Positions 1 through 6,324 of a stretch of 11,343 nt of DNA are shown piece after piece. This DNA is from Clostridia bacterium (GTDB lineage: Bacteria; Bacillota; Clostridia; DUPQ01), in assembly GCA_030592085.1 (NCBI GenBank), contig JAUUZV010000051.1, positions 1 to 11,343 of the forward strand, read 5' to 3'. The first letter of the stretch is position 1. The number at the start of each line of letters is the position of its first letter. A model generated the notes under the pieces. The model did not search any database. It saw only the letters and a list, made by a program, of their open reading frames with translations, and was not told the DNA's origin. Position numbers and translations under genes: made by a program.

Positions 1-87
1 CAATTGCTTTGTTAGCTTTTTAAACTGTTTTTTTTATCTAAAAATATCTCTTGACATTTAATAGCTGGTCTTATTTAAATTTAATCC

Positions 88-118
88 TAAACTAATTACT
101 TTGTTTATAATTAGTTTA
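88..118. terminator. AT-rich hairpin downstream of the leftmost gene
   Basis: An 11-bp perfect inverted repeat (88-98 with 108-118) encloses a 9-nt loop. It lies 16 bp beyond the stop codon of the 134-703 gene, where a minus-strand terminator would be expected. The stem is nearly all A and T, and the minus-strand side that follows is only mixed A/T without a clean U-run. It may therefore be a weak terminator, an mRNA 3'-end stabiliser or chance. Neither strand is clearly favoured. Confidence 0.35.
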
Positions 119-133
119 TTTAATACGTAGTCA

Positions 134-703
134 TTATAAACTTAAACTACAAAACTTCATATTCCAAACCTCGCATTCCCAATCTTGAATACTGCTATAC
201 CCTAGAGACTTGCTGAGGTTTCTAAGTTTCATTACCCACTCCATATATGTTTTGAATGAATTCAATTTTGTCCATGAATCATATACTTTGATCTGCTCTA
301 ATATTAAGCTATCTATTGGACAATGTGGTGGAACAGTTATTTCCTCTAAGCACCATAAGTATTTCAAATACAGATTTAATGATTTTTGTATGGTGCCAAC
401 TTTAAGTTCTCCTCCGAATAACAAATCACTATATCCACTTTCTATAACAGATTTAATTGTCCTCATATTACTAATATGCTCTACATCACTAACAGATCTA
501 TTATACATTTTAGCAACTTTCATAACCTCACTTGCATATGCATTTCTAAACATAGCTCTATCTTTGTTAGATACATTCTCTACATATGTTTTATTATGCT
601 GTAGTGAAACCTTAATACTCATTAAAATGGCATCGTATTTGTTGTCTACTTTTAAATATTTTAGAAATGCTTGTTTTGTTGTATTTATATTACTCAAACT
701 CAC
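134..703 (-). CDS. conserved hypothetical protein, 189 aa
   Basis: I do not recognise an assigned function. The protein is soluble, with no signal peptide or membrane segment. It has a Lys/Arg-rich helical N-terminal half and a more conserved-looking C-terminal half around residues 104-150, with the sequence NLYLKYLWCL, then PPHCPIDS, then SWTKL. I believe this pattern occurs in other small uncharacterised bacterial proteins, but I could not search. The start is a GTG at 703, preceded by an AGAGG ribosome binding site five bases upstream. It lies inside the end of the upstream TPR-like gene, overlapping it by 14 nt, so the two are probably co-transcribed and translationally coupled. A decayed paralogue of residues about 50-95 lies at 3640-3846. 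The role may be linked to the membrane protein before it, but that is only context. Confidence 0.75.
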   Translation of the reverse strand: MSLSNINTTKQAFLKYLKVDNKYDAILMSIKVSLQHNKTYVENVSNKDRAMFRNAYASEVMKVAKMYNRSVSDVEHISNMRTIKSVIESGYSDLLFGGELKVGTIQKSLNLYLKYLWCLEEITVPPHCPIDSLILEQIKVYDSWTKLNSFKTYMEWVMKLRNLSKSLGYSSIQDWECEVWNMKFCSLSL

Positions 704-1289
704 TTAACCTCTTCTCGCTGTCTTTATAGTTTCCTAATTCTACGAAATACTTCTTTGCAGTATCAAATTCGCCCATTCTATATGCAGTAGTTGCTTTAAA
801 GTATAATTTCTTATTGATTTTCTCTTTACACAATTCAATATACTTTTTTGAGTCCTTAAATGACTCAATCTTCTGTAAGGTCTCTAGTGCTAAGTCGTAG
901 TTTTGAATATCATACAACCCTAATGCTCTTTTATATGTTTCTTCTTCATCAATTTCCATACCTGAAATCTCATATTTTATATTAGTGAAGGTTTCTTCCT
1001 TTTTAGTGTTAATAACGTTGTTTTTTGTGATTGAAGATTCCATTCTAGGTGTCTCGTTTTTATGAGAAAGATTAATTCTATCTAGTTTTTCAATAATAGC
1101 CTCTTGTTTTTTTAACATGTTCAAATCAGGTAATCCTATAACATATAATAAAGTAAACATGCCAAATAAGAATCCTAGTAAATAGTATTTGATTTTATCT
1201 TCATAACCCTTCTTTTCTGCTAATAGTCCACAATAAATAGCTTGAACAGTCCAATATAAGATAAGTGTAAACCATATCCATCCGTTCAT
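690..1289 (-). CDS. membrane-anchored TPR-like protein, 199 aa
   Basis: The N-terminus carries two hydrophobic segments (about residues 3-22 and 34-53) separated by a short charged loop, so the protein is probably an inner-membrane hairpin. A polar linker of about 60 residues follows. The C-terminal 80 residues contain two helix-turn-helix units with the spacing of tetratricopeptide-type repeats: ALGLYDIQNYDLALETLQKI, then KATTAYRMGEFDTAKKYF, each closed by an F/YKDSxK-type segment common in Firmicutes TPR-like proteins. The role is probably protein-protein interaction at the cytoplasmic membrane face; partner unknown. I chose the ATG at 1289 over one five codons upstream because AGGAG lies seven bases before it. 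A promoter with a consensus -10 is at 1338-1366, and dyads at 1372 and 1416 may be operators. The 3' end overlaps the next gene by 14 nt. Confidence 0.75.
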   Translation of the reverse strand: MNGWIWFTLILYWTVQAIYCGLLAEKKGYEDKIKYYLLGFLFGMFTLLYVIGLPDLNMLKKQEAIIEKLDRINLSHKNETPRMESSITKNNVINTKKEETFTNIKYEISGMEIDEEETYKRALGLYDIQNYDLALETLQKIESFKDSKKYIELCKEKINKKLYFKATTAYRMGEFDTAKKYFVELGNYKDSEKRLSEFE

Positions 1290-1337
1290 AATTTCTCCTA
1301 ACATAATTAATTATTTTATATACATTTCCCTATTTCT

Positions 1338-1366
1338 ATTATACAAAACATTTATATGTATGAAAA
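1338..1366 (-). promoter_or_regulatory. predicted sigma-A promoter for the TPR-like gene
   Basis: Read on the minus strand, a TTTTCA -35 element (1361-1366) is followed by a 17-bp spacer and a perfect TATAAT -10 element (1338-1343). The predicted start, near 1331, gives a leader of about 40 nt before the ATG at 1289. The -35 matches TTGACA at four of six positions, and its weakness fits a regulated promoter. The palindrome at 1372-1388 lies six bases upstream of the -35. Confidence 0.6.
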
Positions 1367-1371
1367 GACTG

Positions 1372-1388
1372 AATGCTAAATTAGCATT
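1372..1388. promoter_or_regulatory. 17-bp palindrome, possible operator
   Basis: AATGCTAA and TTAGCATT form a perfect 8-bp inverted repeat around a single central A. Such a tight dyad fits a dimeric DNA-binding protein better than an RNA hairpin. Its position just upstream of the -35 at 1361-1366 suggests a regulator site for the TPR-like gene. The regulator is unknown and none is encoded in the window. Confidence 0.4.
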
Positions 1389-1415
1389 GTATTTCCTCGT
1401 TTCATATATTATTAA

Positions 1416-1441
1416 GTAACATAAACGTTCGTTTATGATAC
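1416..1441. promoter_or_regulatory. 26-bp interrupted palindrome, possible operator
   Basis: The arms GTAaCATAAACG and CGTTTATGaTAC flank a central TT and are complementary at 11 of 12 positions. The central AAACGTTCGTTTATG is similar to the loop side of the terminator at 1582-1611 (AAACGGTCATTTATG). On the plus strand it is followed by a short T-run, so a weak plus-strand hairpin is the alternative reading. Confidence 0.4.
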
Positions 1442-1545
1442 TTTTTCTGCATACTAAAAATCACCTAATATAGTCTATATATTGGTAACAAAACTCGTCA
1501 CAAAATCAAAGTATCAATTGCTACACCTATTAGGGTTTTTGTTAC
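1436..1545. repeat. three interleaved inverted repeats
   Basis: Three exact inverted pairs occur in 110 bp: TGATACTTT (1436-1444) with AAAGTATCA (1508-1516), CCTAATA (1464-1470) with TATTAGG (1528-1534), and GTAACAAAA (1485-1493) with TTTTGTTAC (1537-1545). The order is a-b-c-a'-b'-c', so they cannot nest as one hairpin. They would form a pseudoknot or alternative structures if transcribed. AT richness makes some chance pairing likely. Confidence 0.35.
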
Positions 1546-1581
1546 TAAATAACTCTAACCTATTATTTTGCAGCATAAGAA

Positions 1582-1611
1582 AAGTCACACAAACGGTCAT
1601 TTATGTGACTT
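1582..1611 (-). terminator. rho-independent terminator after the GYF-domain gene pair
   Basis: AAGTCACA (1582-1589) pairs perfectly with TGTGACTT (1604-1611). After one mismatch there are three further A-T pairs, around a six-base loop. On the minus strand the stem is followed by TTCTTATG, giving a short U-rich tail. It lies 34 bp past the stop of the gene ending at 1646, as expected for the end of the 3402-to-1646 transcript. Confidence 0.65.
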
Positions 1612-1645
1612 CTATTTCATTATTATTTAGTTTGAATTTTTTATT

Positions 1646-2662
1646 CTATTTATTATTTTTCAACTGTGTTTTGCAATTTGGGCAAATATAGTATCTTTTA
1701 TTAATTGACTTCCCAATTAAATATACAATTACACCCATAATTATAGAGCTTATAAGACTAGTATTAGCTACAATTGAATATAATATAAAGCCAACAACAA
1801 TTAAAATAATTGGTAGAGTGATCATTACACGAATCCATAAAGGAACAATCTTTTCTCCTACGCCCATTGGACCAGAATATCCACATTCTAAACAAAGTAA
1901 ATCTTTATGCTCATTGCTTTTCTTAAGTTCTATTAAAATATTTTCATCTACAAAATTTTTACTACTATCATTAATTGAATTTCCAGTTTTTTTATTGAGG
2001 GTTAAGTTTTTTTCTGTAGCGCTAACCCAATTTTTCATACCAGATGTCCAAACTTTTGTAGAACCCTTTATCTCTCCACTGTTTATTAACTGAGTTATTT
2101 TTGTATGTGTTATAGGGCCAATTTTAATACCTTTTTTTATATAGTACCATTTAGAAGTATCGTTATTAGCTATTGATTCATTCATTTGTTTAATTGCCAC
2201 AGCAAGAGTCCAATTTTCACCAGAATTTAAAATATCTATTAATTTTTGAATTTTATGAGGATTAGATAACTCAAATGGTATTATACAATTTTCATAAGCA
2301 TTATACTTTTCAAGCAACTCACTGTATACTTTGCTTATTTTTTTATCTAGTTCAATCTTTCTTTTTTGTATAGCTTTCTTTTTCCTAGTATAGTAAATTG
2401 TAGGAATAATCACACATAAAATAAATGCAAGAATAATAAACATATATATCCATAAATAATCATGATAGTAATCTTTAAAAACTAAACTCGAAACTATTGT
2501 TAATGCAATTCCTAAAGAAAGTATATTCATCAAATCAGGTTTTTCGAGTATCGTCATATCTCTTTGAAGATTATTATATTCTACATATTTCTCCATATGT
2601 TGTAAAAAATACTTCTGTATATTCTTTATTTCATCTAAAATACTTGCTTTATTCTTATCCAT
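1646..2662 (-). CDS. multi-domain membrane protein: GYF_2-like domain and split zinc site
   Basis: A 338-aa protein. In order: a charged N-terminus; two membrane helices (about 45-61 and 69-91); a basic coiled-coil-like helix (93-120); a segment ending LIDILNSGENWTLAVAIKQM (141-160) that resembles stretches seen in other Firmicutes membrane proteins; a GYF_2-like domain (172-215) with WYY, GPI, a VW tryptophan and a W at 212; then CLEC (257-260), two membrane helices (about 275-297 and 302-318) and CPNC (327-330). The two Cys pairs could form one metal site brought together by the helical hairpin, as in LITAF-type domains. The ATG at 2662 is preferred because GAGG lies about six bases upstream; the TTG 38 codons earlier has no such site and overlaps the previous gene. 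It is 77 bp downstream of the related gene and probably in one operon. Function unknown, perhaps envelope stress or membrane organisation. Confidence 0.7.
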   Translation of the reverse strand: MDKNKASILDEIKNIQKYFLQHMEKYVEYNNLQRDMTILEKPDLMNILSLGIALTIVSSLVFKDYYHDYLWIYMFIILAFILCVIIPTIYYTRKKKAIQKRKIELDKKISKVYSELLEKYNAYENCIIPFELSNPHKIQKLIDILNSGENWTLAVAIKQMNESIANNDTSKWYYIKKGIKIGPITHTKITQLINSGEIKGSTKVWTSGMKNWVSATEKNLTLNKKTGNSINDSSKNFVDENILIELKKSNEHKDLLCLECGYSGPMGVGEKIVPLWIRVMITLPIILIVVGFILYSIVANTSLISSIIMGVIVYLIGKSINKRYYICPNCKTQLKNNK

Positions 2663-2739
2663 AATTACCTCTATATCTTTGTAATTATTCTCAGATATTA
2701 GACTATTATTGTTAGCATTTGCACCAATAAATGGAAAAG

Positions 2740-3402
2740 TTAGTATAATAATAAAATAACAAATGCAATACACCAAACAAATGCATAAGTATTTTTCTGT
2801 TCCAACAATTTCGCTCTTTTAAATAGATATACTGGAACTAAAATTATCCACCAAAAATAACCACTAATATCATAACCAGATTTTTTTATTGCACGTAAGT
2901 CAAGAACATATGCGAAAATATTCAGAAGAATAGCTATAAACCACAACGAACCACTAACTACACCAATAGCATTTGTGATAGCATATTCAAGAACTGCTCC
3001 AATAATAGGCATAAATGCAAGCAACCATACAAATACACTAGATACTTCACTTTTTGGTATAGGCGGAACTTCTTCTAATGTGGTAATTTCTTTTAACTTT
3101 AACCAATGATACATATCATTTTTCCACATTAGTGTTTCTTGATTAATAATGTTTTCTTCAGTCAACTTTTTAACTTGCTCTACTGATATTGGGCCATTTT
3201 TTTCTTCACCTACTTTATAGAACCATATTTTTGGAGATCCTGAAAGAGCATCACTTAAATTAGTAACAGTCTCTTTATTAGAATTTTTTACTATTTCTTT
3301 ATCAATTGCTATTTCTTTTTTTATTGGATTCCCACAATGAACACACGCTTTTGCCTTATCAGATATTTCTTTATTACATTCTGAACATTTTACTAAAGCC
3401 AT
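2740..3402 (-). CDS. zinc-ribbon, GYF_2-like membrane protein, 220 aa
   Basis: The N-terminus is a zinc ribbon with cysteines at 6, 9, 20 and 23 (CSEC, CVHC), typical of the short ribbons that start many Firmicutes membrane proteins. A GYF_2-like domain follows (about 60-105), with WFY, GPI and TLMWKNDMYHWLKL. GYF-family domains usually bind short proline-rich or hydrophobic peptides. Four hydrophobic segments (about 121-142, 150-168, 180-196, 204-220) complete the protein, so the soluble domains probably face the cytoplasm. The ATG at 3402 has AAGGGG seven bases upstream. A TATAAT is present on the minus strand at 3427-3432, but I see no good -35. It shares its ribbon, GYF and membrane logic with the next gene, suggesting functional partners. 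No enzymatic motif is visible. Confidence 0.75.
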   Translation of the reverse strand: MALVKCSECNKEISDKAKACVHCGNPIKKEIAIDKEIVKNSNKETVTNLSDALSGSPKIWFYKVGEEKNGPISVEQVKKLTEENIINQETLMWKNDMYHWLKLKEITTLEEVPPIPKSEVSSVFVWLLAFMPIIGAVLEYAITNAIGVVSGSLWFIAILLNIFAYVLDLRAIKKSGYDISGYFWWIILVPVYLFKRAKLLEQKNTYAFVWCIAFVILLLY

Positions 3403-3639
3403 AATATACCCCTTACTATTTTAATTATTATAAAATTTATCTAAGTCTATGCGGAAAACAGCACATTAATGTATTACCGCTAAATATTTACAATTGAATC
3501 CTTTAAATACCCTAATTACATAATAACATTTTGTTTATAAAACTACCATTATTTTATAAATTCTGCTAAAACTACATTATCAATTTCTAATAATAGTATA
3601 GTCTAATTTTAAATACTTAATCCTTTTTACTTAAGTTAA
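3403..3639. other. AT-rich intergenic region, no gene seen
   Basis: This stretch of about 240 bp upstream of the zinc-ribbon gene has no credible open frame. It includes a -10-like TATAAT on the minus strand (3427-3432), a perfect 10-bp palindrome ACATTAATGT (3463-3472) within GCGG/CCGC flanks (3451-3480), and little else. The palindrome may be an operator for the zinc-ribbon gene. No terminator is apparent for the ASCH operon arriving from the right. Confidence 0.5.
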
Positions 3640-3846
3640 TTAATCATTCCAAAAACTAACTTGATTGTCATTGTTGTCATACAGTTCTCCATCATCATCT
3701 TCACTGATATTTCAAACACCTCTACCTTCTCCCAGTTAAAATCGCTATATCCTATATCTATAACAGACTTAATAGTTCTCATATTATCAACATGTTCTTC
3801 ATCCGTAACAGAGATCTAACATACATATTCATTTTAGGCATTTCTA
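3640..3846 (-). pseudogene. decayed partial paralogue of the conserved hypothetical at 134-703
   Basis: Read on the minus strand, 3738-3846 aligns with the 134-703 gene. It preserves RNA, a KM..., a RS segment, then after a one-base shift VTDEEHVDNMRTIKSVIDIGYSD, against VSDVEHISNMRTIKSVIESGYSD in the intact copy. About 25 nt between the RNA and KM segments are missing, in-frame stops are present, and both the N-terminal 50 residues and the conserved C-terminal half are gone. After GYSD the similarity ends; in another frame the sequence reads as an acidic tail (EDDDGELYDNNDNQ) up to a stop at 3640. It lies 10 bp past the ASCH gene stop and may be carried on that transcript. Not functional as a protein in my view. 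Confidence 0.7.
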
Positions 3847-3856
3847 TTAAAAGTGA

Positions 3857-4228
3857 TTAGTCTAAATATATGAAAGATTGGGGTGCATTTCTTATACCAT
3901 AGTAAGAGAGTTCTTTAGGTTCGTCATATTCTTTTATTTCTCCAAGCTCGTACGCATATGCTACTTTATTTTCAGAGAAATATTTATTATAGAAAGTATC
4001 TTTAATTCCCGAATGGTCTTTTGTTCTTTCCCATAGACGAGTAGGTTCATCACTAATTATTGATAATACCTCAACCTCTGCAACAATCTTTTTTACTGGA
4101 TTAGTACAATATATTAGTATTTTATCAACTTTTCTTTTTGCGATCCTTGTTCTATATTCATACTTTTTGTTACCTAACAATATTTCTTCTACATATTTAG
4201 GATTAATTGATAATAGAATACTACACAT
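3857..4228 (-). CDS. ASCH-domain (PUA-like) protein, 123 aa
   Basis: This is a single ASCH domain of typical length. The N-terminal strand and helix read LSINPKYVEEILLGNKKYEY, followed by a basic turn RTRIAKRKV. Then come LIYCTNPVKKIVAEVEV, a conserved-looking LW in the middle, and a C-terminal YGIRNAPQSFIYL. ASCH domains share the PUA fold and are thought to bind RNA or modified nucleosides; E. coli YqfB, one member, hydrolyses N4-acetylcytidine. Whether this protein is an enzyme or only a binder cannot be told here. The ATG at 4228 has GAGGG about eight bases upstream and lies 20 bp after the stop of the PIN-GNAT gene, so it is probably the last gene of that operon. Cytoplasmic, with no signal or membrane segment. 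Confidence 0.8.
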   Translation of the reverse strand: MCSILLSINPKYVEEILLGNKKYEYRTRIAKRKVDKILIYCTNPVKKIVAEVEVLSIISDEPTRLWERTKDHSGIKDTFYNKYFSENKVAYAYELGEIKEYDEPKELSYYGIRNAPQSFIYLD

Positions 4229-4248
4229 TTAATAGCCCTCTCATCTTT

Positions 4249-5763
4249 CTATTGATTATATACATCAGTTTCTGCTTCTTTTAAAATTAAATCAAATTCC
4301 TCAGCTGTAATTATTGTAAATGGTCTTGGACCTTCACCCCTCTTAATAATACCATTATCCCACAAAAATTCTAAAATTGGTCTTTTTTTAAGACTTTTTA
4401 TATATATAAATTTAATTAATAAAAGTGATTTTTGTTTAGTCCTCCAAAAGCTGTCTAAATCTTCTGGAGAAAACACTGTTCTGTTTTTACATGCATCAAG
4501 GTAACACTCTTTGCTCTCAAAATCAAATAATACTTCATCAATAATTCCAATTGTAGTAATAACGCTATTATACCTACCTGATTTTCCCCTAGGAGCAGTC
4601 CTATAAAACAAAACGATATCTCCAGGCACCATTCCTCTCTCAAAGGAAAACGATATGTATGCTTTCTCAAGTGCATATTTATGTGCATCATTCGCTACAA
4701 AATCTCCCTCATCTTCATTATTTAATTTAGAATCGGGAAACAAATGTGTATGCCATTTTGGGTAAATCGGTACAAAATAATACTGAGAATTCTTATAATT
4801 GATATTAGGATAGTTCTTCTTAACACCTACTTTCTTATCATAAAAATCCATTTTTTTGACATAGACAGTTTCGATTCCATTATCTCCCTCTTTTGACCCA
4901 TGCTTGCAGAATCCCCATTTTTCCAACAAATCAATAAGAGCTAATAATTCTTCTTTATCTTCAAAAATAGTAACATAAATTTCATCCACATTATATTGAA
5001 TTGCATTATCAAATATTATTTTAATAAACCTTTCTCCCAGCCTAAAACCTGTAGACTCAACTTTGAATGTCCCCACCTTCAATCTCTTCGCTTTATGAAA
5101 AGCTGGTGATATATCATAATAATTTTCACTTTCCTCGAGTTTTAAGTATAGAAATCCAAGTATTTCATTATCATTCATACATATATAAGCTTCCTCATTA
5201 CACTTCTTGTTAAACCAATCTGAAAATTCACTATAACTAGACTTTAGGCTATTAAAAAATACATCATTAATATCAATTTCACCAAAATATTTTTTCTTAA
5301 CAGATAACATTTTATAATTAACAAATTCAGGATACTTGCTTCTAGCAACTTCTATAAATTGATCAATTGATATAACTTTATTTTTTATATTTAAATCATT
5401 TGCTTTTCTTAGCATCTTTCTATCTTCTGTTATTAGTAATCCAATTCTTTTAAGATATACTTCATTCAATAGATGATCATCTATATAGTCATTCTCGGTT
5501 TTAGAGTATGGTTTTAATATCTCAATTAACTTAGGATCAAGTTGTGTTTGTATTTTTATAATATTATAACTTTCTATTTTAACTAATATTGTTTCAACTA
5601 GTTCTTTATCTGCATGTAACTTGATTTCTTCAATTGATAGAGGATGAATATATTTATTTAGTTTTAATTTGTCAATCCAATAATATAAATTTCCGATGCT
5701 TGCATTTAAAGCAACATTACTCTCCCTATGAATAATAATATTTGTGTCTAGTAGTATATTCAT
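4249..5763 (-). CDS. PIN-GNAT-PUA/EVE-like triple-domain protein, 504 aa
   Basis: The N-terminus (about 1-140) looks like a PIN-type ribonuclease domain: LLDTN with D6, acidic E45/E46 after HPLS, D92/D95/D96 in ENDYIDDH, and D114 in LITEDRKML, matching the acidic Mg-binding quartet. Residues about 160-305 look like a GNAT acetyltransferase: ILGFLYLKL, then KVGTFKVESTGFRLGERFIK for the acetyl-CoA loop, then YVTIF, LEKWGF and VYVKK. The loop is not the classic RxxGxG/A. Residues about 326-495 contain YYFVPIYPKWHTHLFP, GDIVLFYRT and ITTIGIIDEV, which fit an EVE/PUA-like fold. The start ATG overlaps the stop of the upstream P-loop gene as ATGA, and an ASCH gene follows after 20 bp. Together these suggest an RNA-directed activity, cutting and/or acetylating. 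Substrate unknown; the C-terminal assignment is the least certain. Confidence 0.75.
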   Translation of the reverse strand: MNILLDTNIIIHRESNVALNASIGNLYYWIDKLKLNKYIHPLSIEEIKLHADKELVETILVKIESYNIIKIQTQLDPKLIEILKPYSKTENDYIDDHLLNEVYLKRIGLLITEDRKMLRKANDLNIKNKVISIDQFIEVARSKYPEFVNYKMLSVKKKYFGEIDINDVFFNSLKSSYSEFSDWFNKKCNEEAYICMNDNEILGFLYLKLEESENYYDISPAFHKAKRLKVGTFKVESTGFRLGERFIKIIFDNAIQYNVDEIYVTIFEDKEELLALIDLLEKWGFCKHGSKEGDNGIETVYVKKMDFYDKKVGVKKNYPNINYKNSQYYFVPIYPKWHTHLFPDSKLNNEDEGDFVANDAHKYALEKAYISFSFERGMVPGDIVLFYRTAPRGKSGRYNSVITTIGIIDEVLFDFESKECYLDACKNRTVFSPEDLDSFWRTKQKSLLLIKFIYIKSLKKRPILEFLWDNGIIKRGEGPRPFTIITAEEFDLILKEAETDVYNQ

Positions 5764-6317
5764 GTTTTTTCTCCTAAAGTTAATAACTCTTTTATTCTAT
5801 CTGAATCATTTCCATTATATTTCATAGCATATTCTAAACATGGAACGTTAATACCCTGAGCAATTTCCATACAGTATTTTTCTTCCTCTAACTGAAATCT
5901 CTTAATGTATTCAATTTTATAATTAAATTTATCACGTTTGGCTAGATTCCTTACAATGATATTATTATCTGCTTTTAATAGTACAATTCTACTTAAGTTA
6001 ATATTTCTAAAAACAAACATTGGTAATTTCTCAATTTTCCCCTCAGGATTCATTATGCAAAAATGGCCATCCAGAATAATTGAACTATTCTTTTCTAGAA
6101 TCAAATTTACACTTTCTATTAATGCTTTTTGGTTGTTAGTTTTTGATTTAACTGTTTTTTTTGCTCCATATCCTTCATTCACTTTTTTAGATATTAATTC
6201 GCTAGAAGAAAAATACGGAATATTTAACTTTAAACTAAGTTCTTTACAAATAGAACTTTTTCCAACTCCATATACACCTGCAATAAAAATTATATTCCCT
6301 ATCTTAATTTCATTCAT
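5760..6317 (-). CDS. small P-loop kinase-like ATPase, 185 aa
   Basis: A clear Walker A motif, GVYGVGKS (14-21), follows strand FIA. ILDGH (81-85) fits the adenylate-kinase-type Walker B with DGH. RNLAKRDKF (123-131) and the following basic helix resemble the lid of the adenylate kinase/AAA_33 group of nucleoside, nucleotide and polynucleotide kinases. Length fits a stand-alone kinase with no extra domain. The substrate could be a nucleotide, an RNA end or a small molecule. Its stop overlaps the PIN-GNAT start by four bases (ATGA), implying coupled translation and probably matched amounts. The ATG at 6317 is needed to keep the first strand before the P-loop. No Shine-Dalgarno sequence precedes it, and the predicted transcription start lies at the ATG, so the mRNA is probably leaderless. 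Confidence 0.8.
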   Translation of the reverse strand: MNEIKIGNIIFIAGVYGVGKSSICKELSLKLNIPYFSSSELISKKVNEGYGAKKTVKSKTNNQKALIESVNLILEKNSSIILDGHFCIMNPEGKIEKLPMFVFRNINLSRIVLLKADNNIIVRNLAKRDKFNYKIEYIKRFQLEEEKYCMEIAQGINVPCLEYAMKYNGNDSDRIKELLTLGEKT

Positions 6318-6324
6318 TAAAATA

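Larger units (their letters stand above)
1290..1645. other. regulatory intergenic region with several dyads
   Basis: This 356-bp gene-free stretch separates the terminator end of the GYF-domain gene pair from the TPR-like gene. From the TPR gene outward it holds the promoter (1338-1366), a 17-bp palindrome (1372-1388), a 26-bp interrupted palindrome (1416-1441), three interleaved long-range inverted repeats (1436-1545) and a terminator hairpin (1582-1611). The only open frame of note (plus strand, 69 codons, hydrophobic) lacks a convincing ribosome binding site and runs through the terminator, so I do not call it a gene. Confidence 0.6.

Noticed and set aside
51..79. TTGACA followed 17 bp later by TTTAAA on the plus strand, as a promoter
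   Set aside because: The -10 is poor and the only sequence downstream on that strand is antisense to a minus-strand gene; a chance match is likely.
210..707. 165-codon plus-strand open frame opposite the conserved hypothetical
   Set aside because: It is antisense to the gene at 134-703, which has a ribosome binding site, an operon overlap and a paralogous fragment showing selection on the minus-strand frame.
1482..1691. 69-codon hydrophobic plus-strand frame
   Set aside because: No ribosome binding site; it crosses the terminator hairpin and runs into the end of the opposing gene.
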